Shown here piece by piece: positions 54,971 through 64,000 of a stretch of 64,000 bases of DNA. Every line of letters begins with the position of its first letter. Position 1 is the first letter of the stretch. Under the pieces are notes generated by a model. It made no database searches and had not been told where the DNA came from. It saw nothing but the letters and a program-made list of their open reading frames with translations. The DNA is from Phytophthora sp. 'mugwort' (taxonomy: Eukaryota > Oomycota > Peronosporomycetes > Peronosporales > Peronosporaceae): NCBI GenBank assembly GCA_033558025.1, contig JAUCEF010000013.1:2225001-2289000 (forward strand), given 5' to 3'. The position numbers and the translations under genes were made by a program.

Positions 54971-57685
54971 ATGTCATCTTCGCCACCGCGAAAGGAGCAG
55001 CGCTACGCAACCATCGCGGACGCCATCGCTGTGGTTGAGGCCTTCGCTGAGCAGACGCAGCGACGCCGCGTGCGTATCCAACAGCCAAAGCCAGCCACCA
55101 AACCGCTTGGCTTCTCGTCCGTTCTTGAAGACGAGTCTGCGACGGCCGCCGGCTCCATCCCAACCTCGTCCAATGCCATTTATCTGGAGTGCGAGAACGC
55201 GCCAGCTTGCAAGTGGTTCGTGCGTCTGTCGTTCGTCAAGAGTGAGAAGAAGTGGAAGGTTTCTAGCTTGAACATGGAGCACCATAAGACCAACTGCGTC
55301 GAGCGCAAGCGTGGAGGCAACGAGGCCGCCATCGCGTTGGGCCTAGCACCCTCCATGACGACGGAGTTGTTGCTGATCAATGCGAACGCCAGCGCTGCGC
55401 TAGGTGCGGCTAGTACTCGAGTCGAAGCTGCTGTCGCCATGGGTGCATCCGTGTACGCCGGCATGATGTTCATGAGCTGGAAGGAGGCGATTGGAGCGAT
55501 CCGTGCCCTGGCGCAACAAATGGGGCGCCGCGCGATGGCGGAGAAGGCGACGCAGATGACGTGGCGTGGGAAAATCATCATGGCACGTCGAGTAATTTGT
55601 CAGAACCACCGCAATTCTAACTGCGGGTGGATGGTGGTGCTGGATGAAGCGACAGATGAGTCGGATCGGTATACGGTGCTTTCGATGAGTTTACTACACT
55701 CGAAAGAGTGTCTGGATACGTGCAATTTTAACGCTCGGAAAAAGGAGACACCTGCTCTGCCAGCGACAGCTACGAAAAGTGGCAACGCGTTGACACAGAC
55801 GGCTTCCAGTACACCACTGGGGTCGTCTGTGCTGGTAGAAGATATTTCAAAGTACCAACTAACACACGAGATGCGCTGGAGTACGGGCAAGGAGGCTACG
55901 AAGGCAATCAGTGATTTTGCGCTGGTGTTGCAGCGCAAGCGCTCGAAACTGTGCAAACGGAACAATGGTGGCAGCAACAAAAAGTATGTGTGTTCAGACG
56001 AGCAGTGCCTCTGGTTTGTGCAGCTCGTGAAAGGCTGGAAGTCCAAGAACTGGAAAATATCTGCTATGAATTTGAAACACTCGGACACTTGTACAGGAGT
56101 ACCAAAGCCCACAGCACGACAGCTTGCCGAGATGCGCTTCTTCCGGCAGGCCGTGATTACGCACTCAAAATCGTCGGGAAAGCTGCTGACCGACAACTTC
56201 TTGATGCACTCAGAATCAGGGATCCATATTCCGCGCGGTATGGCCTACCGTGCACAACGGTTGGTAGTTGCCACATCGACGGATGACCTCACAGAGAGTT
56301 ACAAGTTTATTCCGAGTCTAATGGAGTCATTTGCCAAGAAGAACCCTGGCTCGATTACCCATTACGAAAAAGATCCACAGGGACATTTTATTCGCGCGTT
56401 TGTCATGCCGAATGCGTCGATGGTTGTATTGACAGACCAGCAGCAGATTTGTGGTATTCACGTGATGCATTATGATACCGTGAGTTATCAGGGCTGTATG
56501 ACGCTACTTGTTATGCGTGATGGTAGTTTTGAATACCAGGTCATGGCGTTCGCATTGCTGCCAACAAGCGAATTCGAGCATATGAAGTGGTTTATCACGT
56601 TGGCCAAGCGTGGCGGTGCTCACTTTGATGGGAATCCTGTGTTCTGCTCGCATAGTGAGCATGGTCTCCTTCGTGCATTGGCACAAGAGGCACGTCATGC
56701 AAAGATTATGTTCTGCGCTCGTAGTCTGCTGGAGGAAATGGCACGAGACAAGAATATTCCTGTTCTGGGGGCTCTGGAAGACAAGGTGTGGGAGCTACAG
56801 CGGCAGGAAACCGAGGAGGCCTTCTTAAAATTGCTTGGAGATCTTGAAGGATTAAATGCGGCGGCGGCAGCATTTTTACGGGCTGTACACCCAAAAACGT
56901 GGGCATACTACGTAAATCGATCCGTTAGACTCTACGGCTGGGCTAGTACGGGTGCTGAGGAGGCAGTTGTAGGCTCTGACATCCAGTGCAGTGATGAGGC
57001 TCCTTTCGACCTCGTGTACACGTTGTTAGCTTTCCTCATGGACAGCACTTACAAGAAAAGTCAAGTGGCTTCGAAGCTGTTAGCGGTCGCAGGTCAAACG
57101 TCGTTCCTACTCACGCCGGGTGCCGATGCAAAATATCGACAAGAACTTCAGGCTGCCGCGGGATACACAATACGTCGCTGCGATGCGCGCGTCGCGTTTG
57201 CATGGTTAACTGGAGTTCGTCCAAAAGTCACCTACAGGTTGGATTTAGAGCTGCGTACCTGTACTTGTGGGCAGATGTTCCAATTGGGCTTGCCATGCCG
57301 CCACTTTATCGCTGCGTCGATGCATTTCTCCAATGAGGCAGCGTTGCTGGATAGTTTTGACCCGATTTATAAGGCGAGTACGTATGCGGAGGCACATCGC
57401 AATTTACGGATCGAGATTCCTGCTGCCGAGGACCTACACAAAGATCAATCTCTGCTGCCAGCAGTGTCCGCATGCAACAAAACGTACAAGAAGCGTCCTC
57501 GCAGCACTGGTAGCAGCAATGGCTGTATCACCTCCTCTACTACCATCAAAACAGCTACGGCTGTCATGAGTGATGTGTCATCTGCCATGCCAGTCGCTAG
57601 TGAGGACAATTCGGCACCTTTAAATAAGACGCCCCGTTTGGAGTTCGCCTCTGATGTTGTCAACGATCTTGGCGAGATTGTGTAA
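54971..57685 (+). CDS. MULE-derived protein with three C2HC zinc modules and a SWIM finger
   Basis: An intact intronless gene encodes 904 residues from the ATG at 54971. The N-terminal half holds three similar zinc modules of the FAR1/MuDR (WRKY-GCM1-like) type: C74, C80, H105, C109; C210, C218, H243, C247; and C341, C346, H370, C374. Each has a Trp just after the second Cys and ends H-x3-C. A MULE-type catalytic region follows (IHVMHYDTVSYQGCMTLLVM, FALLPTSEFEHMKWFI). Where MULE transposases have a second Asp in 'SDRxxGL', this protein reads FCSHSEHGLLRAL. A SWIM zinc finger, CTCGQMFQLGLPCRHF, lies near residue 764. The tail is Ser/Thr-rich. The intact frame beside decayed transposons suggests a domesticated DNA-binding regulator; that is inferred. 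Confidence 0.78.
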   Translation: MSSSPPRKEQRYATIADAIAVVEAFAEQTQRRRVRIQQPKPATKPLGFSSVLEDESATAAGSIPTSSNAIYLECENAPACKWFVRLSFVKSEKKWKVSSLNMEHHKTNCVERKRGGNEAAIALGLAPSMTTELLLINANASAALGAASTRVEAAVAMGASVYAGMMFMSWKEAIGAIRALAQQMGRRAMAEKATQMTWRGKIIMARRVICQNHRNSNCGWMVVLDEATDESDRYTVLSMSLLHSKECLDTCNFNARKKETPALPATATKSGNALTQTASSTPLGSSVLVEDISKYQLTHEMRWSTGKEATKAISDFALVLQRKRSKLCKRNNGGSNKKYVCSDEQCLWFVQLVKGWKSKNWKISAMNLKHSDTCTGVPKPTARQLAEMRFFRQAVITHSKSSGKLLTDNFLMHSESGIHIPRGMAYRAQRLVVATSTDDLTESYKFIPSLMESFAKKNPGSITHYEKDPQGHFIRAFVMPNASMVVLTDQQQICGIHVMHYDTVSYQGCMTLLVMRDGSFEYQVMAFALLPTSEFEHMKWFITLAKRGGAHFDGNPVFCSHSEHGLLRALAQEARHAKIMFCARSLLEEMARDKNIPVLGALEDKVWELQRQETEEAFLKLLGDLEGLNAAAAAFLRAVHPKTWAYYVNRSVRLYGWASTGAEEAVVGSDIQCSDEAPFDLVYTLLAFLMDSTYKKSQVASKLLAVAGQTSFLLTPGADAKYRQELQAAAGYTIRRCDARVAFAWLTGVRPKVTYRLDLELRTCTCGQMFQLGLPCRHFIAASMHFSNEAALLDSFDPIYKASTYAEAHRNLRIEIPAAEDLHKDQSLLPAVSACNKTYKKRPRSTGSSNGCITSSTTIKTATAVMSDVSSAMPVASEDNSAPLNKTPRLEFASDVVNDLGEIV

Positions 57686-58004
57686 TGTTGTATCACGAAG
57701 TACTTCGAAGTAGTATGCTAGGATGAAGTTAAACAACACGTTGTCACTCGTTCTTTTCATCAGCATGTAAACTACATACTTGTATGCTAGTAGAAACGAC
57801 GCAGATCTCGAATTCAGTTAACGCTAAGTTGACCATGAATCCACAACAACGTCAAGGAATCGGGCTTCTTGATTCAGTTATAAGGTGAAGGTTTGTGAAG
57901 TGTAGTAGAAGTCTACACAAAACTATTCCTGTCTGTGCTTCCGAAGGAAACAAAACAATTCTGGTTGGCCTCTTCACATTTAAAGAGAACTAAATGACAC
58001 GCAA
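57686..58004. other. Convergent spacer between the MULE-derived gene and TAF12
   Basis: It is AT-rich and contains GAAGTACTTCGAAGTAGTA just after the stop at 57685, a near-palindrome like that at 3075-3115. No gene. Confidence 0.4.
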
Positions 58005-58631
58005 CTACTTGCCGACACTGGCCTTGCGCACTACCTTCCTGCCACCTTCCGTAGCTTTAACTGCGTGTGCATTCTTGAGCTTGATCTTGGTGTGTAGCTG
58101 CGACTTGCGCTTCAGCGCCATCCGGTGCATATGCAACGAGTTCTTCGCTGGTCGTGCCCGCACAAGAAGGTCCTGACCCAATGGTCTCAGAGTCGATCCC
58201 GCACCCGCGGTGGCGGGGAGCACTCCGGCCAGTGAGATGCCGTAGTTCTTGGCCAGGCAGAGCTGCAGGTCGCGCGGCTCTAGTGTCGTGGAGCGTCTGT
58301 GCTTTGCCAATTTGCCCGAAAAATCCACCACGTCCCGCACGAAATCCGACGCTATGTCCAGTAAAAGCTCTTCCACGGCCGGATGGAAGCAGAACTTGGG
58401 GTCGATGGAGCGCAGCAACTCGCCCAGTTGGCGGTTGGGCGTCAGCGCCTTAGTGGTCGTGCTGGAGTTCATGAAAGAGTTGGGTGGCGGTGCCAGCGGC
58501 TCGTGGAGGTGCGCATCGGACCTGGAGCCGAAGGACATAAGCGGGTTGCTGAGCAGTGCCGATGCCATGCGCGGACTCGCAGGCCCGCTCCCCGAAGGCG
58601 ACGGCGACCGCTTCTTCTTGTCGCTCGCCAT
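58005..58631 (-). CDS. TAF12: TFIID subunit TAF12
   Basis: TAF12 is a histone-fold subunit of TFIID and SAGA that pairs with TAF4 or Ada1 in the nucleus. The intronless gene encodes 208 residues. The N-terminal 65 residues are Ser/Pro-rich. Residues about 68-140 form the histone fold: LGELLRSIDPKFCFHPAVEE, LLLDIASDFVRDVVDFSGKL, AKHRRSTTLEPRDLQLCLAK. The last block is the strongest TAF12 signature. The C-terminal tail is very basic (KRKSQLHTKIKLKNAHAVKA). No defect is seen. Confidence 0.9.
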   Translation of the reverse strand: MASDKKKRSPSPSGSGPASPRMASALLSNPLMSFGSRSDAHLHEPLAPPPNSFMNSSTTTKALTPNRQLGELLRSIDPKFCFHPAVEELLLDIASDFVRDVVDFSGKLAKHRRSTTLEPRDLQLCLAKNYGISLAGVLPATAGAGSTLRPLGQDLLVRARPAKNSLHMHRMALKRKSQLHTKIKLKNAHAVKATEGGRKVVRKASVGK

Positions 58632-58814
58632 TGTCTTGCGACTGCAGTTGTCTGTGTTGCGGGTAAAGATGTGGAAAGTACATAACTTTTGATTTAACCA
58701 ATGGAGCGTCAGAAGCGTTTAAATTCGTTTTCACTGTATAGTGCAGTATACCTGTATACATATTTTGAGGGAAAGCTTCTGAAACACAACTGTTATGAAA
58801 ATTTATGGCATGGC

Positions 58815-58896
58815 GATTTCATATTTTGTACGGCAACATATTATGATTCATAGTACATGTACAGGTACGTTGCCGTACAATACAAAATATGAAATC
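58815..58896. repeat. Large imperfect palindrome (MITE-like)
   Basis: Left arm GATTTCATATTTTGTACGGCAAC (58815-58837, split here as GATTTCATATTTTGTA and CGGCAAC) matches the complement of 58869-58896 except for a five-base insert ATTGT. The loop is about 31 bp. It could be a short foldback or MITE remnant, or a cruciform-forming site. Confidence 0.8.
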
Positions 58897-60040
58897 ATCA
58901 TAATTTATGAATAGATCTGGAATATGTCGGGTTGAATCGCCGATGTCCTGAACAAAGCAACGTGGTCGTCAAGCCACAACAAACAGTGTGTGCTGCTAGT
59001 TTAGAAAAATGCTACGCGCAACTGTCCACACTCATTATAACCTTCAAACTGCGATGTACGCGAGGCAACTTCTTACGTCGCTGAATGGTCATTCATCTGG
59101 TAAGTTTGTGTTCGGATGGATGCGGCGATGACTGATCCTGGCGACTGGTAAATAAGACAAAACTGTACACGACGTCGGCCGCGATGGAAGGTCTGATATC
59201 CGGGAACTGATTCTGGCTTGTAGCCACACTAATAGAAAGTCTGGCTGACCTATTAGCCAGTTACCAGTGATAGGCACTTGGTTACTAACCGTCGAGGAAG
59301 CATCTTCACTGCGGTGCAGTACAGTGCATTCGTTTGCAGAAGTGGGAGCTTTCACCGCGGTCTTGCGAATCGCTCGATGCGGTCCTGGCCTGTCCACCCA
59401 GAGCACTGCCGTCTCGTGACGAAGGCCGCTTGTTCATTCGGCGCTGATCGGCGGTCATAGACTGGGATTGTACGATGGTCGAGTCCACTGAACTTCAGCA
59501 CCAATCTGAATCGCATGCTGCAAATAGCGTGCACCAGCGAGCAGAGCGAAGGGCGACTGTGGCGACTCGGTTCTTGGAGCGGACACTCGCCGCATCTATG
59601 GCAGCTTAACACTTATGGCGCGCGCTGATTGGTCGGTGGCGAGATGCCCATTTCCGATCTGTGCATCACACTAATGCTCAAGCGATCTGCGATTCGCTGA
59701 ATCTCTTTCATCGGAACGTTGATTAGTCAAAAAGACAATGACAAGTTGGAAGCATTTATCTCAGACCCTGCTTAACCGGATACACTCAGTTGTTTGCATA
59801 TTTTAACTGTAATTGATTGGTTAAGTAAAGCTTCTCAATATAAACTTGAGCCTATATCATGATACTGCTACTACAAGGAATAACTGCATTTATTCAGGAT
59901 CAAGTTTTGTGGTTGTCGCCAAACACGCCGAATCCTAAAGCTGGCACCACGGGCGTGCGTCATCGGCTCGCGTCTGTCGAGCCGCCACTTTGAACTTCAC
60001 CGGCTCAAGCGCAAGCGGCACCAAGACCCGGTCTCAATCC
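58897..60040. other. Intergenic region between TAF12 and the carbonic anhydrase gene
   Basis: No recognised gene is present. Short frames occur on both strands at 59089-59612 without family resemblance. The last 100-200 bp presumably hold the carbonic anhydrase promoter. Confidence 0.4.
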
Positions 60041-61100
60041 ATGATGTTCCACCGCGCATTGAAGAGCTCCTCGCTGCTGATGCCCCACGTGGCGGCGGCC
60101 ATGCCAGGGCAGCTGGCCCGCGCCGAATCCACCATGGCGCTGCCCACATCGCTCGAGCGCCTCTTCGAGAACAACAAAAAGTGGCGCGAGGGCAAGAAGC
60201 TGCTGGACCCGGGCTACTTTGACAAGACGTCGCAGGGCCAGCATCCGCAGTACCTGTGGATCGGCTGCTCCGACTCACGCGTGCCCGCCGAGGAGATCAC
60301 GGGCCTTGCGCCCGGCGAGATGTTCGTGCATCGCAACGTGGCCAACCTCGTCGTGAGCAACGACATCAGCTCACTCTCGGTCGTGCAGTACGCCGTGGAG
60401 CACCTTAAAGTTAAGGACATCATTGTGTGCGGCCATTACGGCTGTGGTGGCGTGAACGCCGCCGTAGACAACAAGCATCTGGGTCTCCTGGACAACTGGC
60501 TGCGCAATATCCGTGACGGTAAGATACAGATCCTGGTTGTGTCGTGCGTGTTTGTGGATAATGATTTTTTGTCGTGTTTGATTGCTACAACTTGCAGTCG
60601 TCCGCCTACACAACGACGAGCTGCAGGGTATCGACGACCACGAGCAGCGCATGCGCCGCACGGTGGAGCTGAACACCATTGAGCAGTGCATCAATGTGTT
60701 CAAGATCGGCCTGGTGCAGCGCCACCAGGTCAAGTACGGGTTCCCGCGCATCCACGGTCTTGTGTACGACCTGAAGAACGGTCAGCTCAATGAGATGGAC
60801 ATTGACTTCCAGTCTTACGTCCGCAAGTACCGATCCATTTACAAACTGCACTCCTTCCCGCAAGGAGAGGTTCCTCTGCGCCGATCTCAACTGCAGGGCA
60901 ACATGATTAGATCTCTCGTCGAGGGCCATGAGGAGGAGCCGGGCCGCGTGAGCGCCAAGTACATTAAACGAGCCATGTCTAAGGAGCCAATTCTCTTCAG
61001 CGAATCGGAGATTAACAGCGCAATCGCCCGGGCACAGGAAGGCGAGACCGACAACAGCACGGTCAACATCGAGAAGCTCGCCCGGTACTTCGACCACTAA
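60041..61100 (+). CDS. Beta-class carbonic anhydrase with long C-terminal extension
   Basis: The enzyme interconverts CO2 and bicarbonate at a zinc site. Two exons (60041-60518 and 60598-61100) join inside a Val codon and give 326 residues. The first 45 residues are basic and hydrophobic ([20 protein letters not shown]), suggesting a mitochondrial or other targeting peptide. Zinc ligands are in [16 protein letters not shown] (Cys, with the Asp-Arg dyad) and [15 protein letters not shown] (His and Cys). The beta-CA fold ends near residue 230 at [16 protein letters not shown]. Residues 231-326 form an extra tail rich in charged residues that I do not recognise. The gene is convergent with the Rab gene. 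Confidence 0.92.
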
Positions 61101-61116
61101 GTATCTCAGCGTCGAA

Positions 61117-61147
61117 GCCCTTGCGTACGAGCAGCGTACGCAAGGGC
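61117..61147. repeat. Perfect hairpin in the 3' UTR of the carbonic anhydrase gene
   Basis: GCCCTTGCGTACG and CGTACGCAAGGGC are exact complements around a 5-base loop. The hairpin starts 16 bp after the stop codon, so it would lie in the mRNA. Confidence 0.85.
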
Positions 61148-61425
61148 ACGTTTTATACTACAGTGCTGTAGAGGGCAGCCTCCTGCTCGCCATCAACTCG
61201 CACATGAGTGCTTGCATCATAATCAACAAAATATAACGAAGTGAGCGACATGTGGCCGCACGACCTTTCTTAATGGCAAACAGAGAGCCTATAGTGAATG
61301 CGCATCAATACACAAATTGAGTGCCCCGCGTCCGCGCTGGGTGAATGATGCACTAACTTAGCTAGCATGGCTTCCTACTAGCAGTATTACCTCCACGCAT
61401 ATTGAACCGAATCGGTCGAGAGCAG

Positions 61426-62545
<1,120 letters not shown>

Positions 62546-62902
62546 GGTCGTTTTGTCTGGCGGCTGCAAAACTTTTCGCTACTCGACGTAAAGGAGGAGA
62601 GAATGCTCTTGCTGCTGACGGTGATGTGGTGCTATGGCGGCGTGTCTGCTCTCGATGACGATGAAGAGAGACAGAAGAAGGAAGGCGAGTGTCTGTAGTG
62701 TCGCGCCTGCACTTGCGTTCTTTGCTTCCCTCCAAAAATAGCCACCTTGAAGGAATCAGTATTCGCGGGTGGGGTTCAAATCAGTCCCATACAATAAACA
62801 AGTTCATTTTGTGTCACATCACATGGACACGTATTGATGTGGACCCCACCAACATATTGGATCCAAACATTTCGAAAAGCTCAAGCAGCCAACGGGAAGG
62901 CA
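62546..62902. promoter_or_regulatory. Divergent promoter region, Rab1 and RS-rich gene
   Basis: The start codons are 357 bp apart on opposite strands. The Rab1 side is pyrimidine/purine-rich. No TATA box is evident. Confidence 0.5.
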
Positions 62903-64000
62903 ATGGAGGGCGGAGATTCGAGCGTCGTCGTCGCGCCCTCGCCCAAGGCGCGACGCGGCAGTGGCAGCGCCATCTACGAAAAGTACCTAAACATCAAGAA
63001 CCACGCACTGAACAACGAGGACGGCGAGACTGGAGCTCCGACGAAGAAATCCATGGAAATCTCCAACTCGACGGGTAATGACCGTCATGTCGATTCTTCT
63101 CGTAGAAAATGTATTTATTACTAATATTTGCTATGACAAATGATTGTTGAAAAATTGTAGACGAGCAAGAACTCGAGGCTGGAGAAGTGGTCAGTACCGA
63201 AGAAAATGTAGCGTCAAGTGCCAACGGACCCTCGGGCCTCGGCGTGTCTTCTGCTGCTCCTGCTGATGGCGAGCGAGAGCCCGAGGTGGAGCCCCAGGCA
63301 CAGCCACAGCCTCAGCAGGTACCAGCAGACAAGCCGCAGCTCGAGGCGTCTGCTGCTTCTGCCCCTGCTGCTAGAGGTAACACCCAACTAACGGTTGTAC
63401 CTACTGTTGATGCGCCTGCTGAAACCCCATCGGATGCTCTGACGACTGTTCCAAAAACTGCTGATGCGCCTCTCGCTGCTGCTCCGATGTCGCCTTCCGC
63501 TGCTGCGTTTCAACGGGCTCGTGCACCTGCGCTGTCGAACCCTTCGTCGCCACACTCACCGCCGAATGAACAGTATGCAGCGATGCGAGTTGGTGCGCCA
63601 GTGAGGATGATCAACAACGGACGCGATATGACATCGCCGAGTATGGGATATCCGAGATCGCCGGGAATAAGAGGACCTGGAAGACCAATGTCGCCGAGGA
63701 TCGGAGGTCCAGGGGGACCTCCTAGAGGACGCAGTCGCAGCAGAAGCCGTAGTCGCAATGGAATTTCAGGTGATATTAATGGAGGAGGACGACCTTGGTC
63801 CCCATCTCGTGGCCCGCCTGGAAATGGACGTTTTGATGGCCCTCCTCCCAGAGACAGTGGGCCATTTAACGGACCGCCAGGAGGCCCCCGTAGTCCACGA
63901 GGTGGCATTGGAGGCAGACCAGGTAGTCCTCCTCGTAATGGTTTCAGTGGAACACCTGGAAGCCCACCTCGCGGAGGTTTCAATGACCGACCCGGCAGCC
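62903..64000 (+). CDS. RS/RG-rich, probably RNA-associated protein, 5' part
   Basis: The gene runs off the right edge. Exon 1 (62903-63074) starts MEGGDSSVVVAPSPKARRGS. A GT-AG intron (63075-63160) follows and exon 2 continues in frame to the end. After an acidic linker and an Ala/Pro-rich region, the visible C-terminal part has a short RS stretch (GRSRSRSRSRNG near 63730) and many Gly-Pro-Arg-rich repeats (SPRGGIGGRPGSPPR). Such low-complexity RS and RG segments are typical of splicing-related RNA-binding proteins. No RRM or helicase domain is visible in this portion, so the identity stays open. Confidence 0.7.

Noticed and set aside
63510..63983. A Pro/Gly-rich minus-strand frame
   Set aside because: It is the complement of the Gly/Arg/Pro-rich repeats of the last gene. 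Low-complexity DNA often opens several frames.

Overview
The window looks like nuclear DNA of an oomycete, most likely a Phytophthora-like peronosporalean. Three things point there. Genes carry short (about 36-110 bp) GT-AG introns. Compact islands of conserved eukaryotic genes alternate with blocks of decayed transposons. The transposon mix (pogo-type, PiggyBac-like, hAT, Harbinger, Crypton tyrosine recombinase, copia, gypsy) is typical of these genomes. Nothing bacterial, organellar or CRISPR-like was seen, and no tRNA or rRNA gene was recognised. The assignment rests on recalled family resemblance, not on a search.

Layout. 1-2.7 kb: the 3' end of an intron-rich unknown gene and an SLC25A39/40-type mitochondrial carrier. 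3.2-12.9 kb: a hAT element with terminal repeats and a near-perfect 8-bp target duplication, then a pogo-type element (6702-12910) with a complete 4.3-kb PiggyBac-like element (8181-12480) inserted in its intron. 13.1-18.9 kb: COX15 (five exons), an alpha/beta hydrolase and an MFS sugar transporter. 19.7 kb: a crooked-neck (CRNKL1/Clf1) pseudogene fragment. 21.1-28.2 kb: a dense island with two convergent PH-like proteins, TDP1 and MED8 sharing a 123-bp divergent promoter, and a HINT-type histidine triad protein.

28.4-54 kb is repeat territory. A copia retrotransposon (28445-35339; LTRs, 5-bp TSD and primer-binding site all visible) carries, antisense between pol and the 3' LTR, a second gene. 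That gene appears to encode a RanBP2 zinc finger, a chromodomain and a papain-like cysteine peptidase. Next come a Crypton recombinase, an eroded Ty3/gypsy element, a PIF/Harbinger transposase, two oomycete repeat-ORF families (one with a DNCxGQ motif) and a second pogo-type transposase, all broken.

55-64 kb: an intact MULE-derived gene with three C2HC zinc modules and a SWIM finger but apparently degraded catalytic residues, then TAF12, a beta-carbonic anhydrase with a long C-terminal extension, a Rab1/Ypt1 GTPase (seven exons) and the 5' part of an RS/RG-rich protein running off the right edge.

The host genes are housekeeping genes: mitochondrial glutathione transport, heme A synthesis, CO2/bicarbonate chemistry, basal transcription (MED8, TAF12), DNA repair (TDP1) and ER-Golgi traffic (Rab1). 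They share no obvious pathway. The antisense gene in the copia element is the best candidate for something undescribed.
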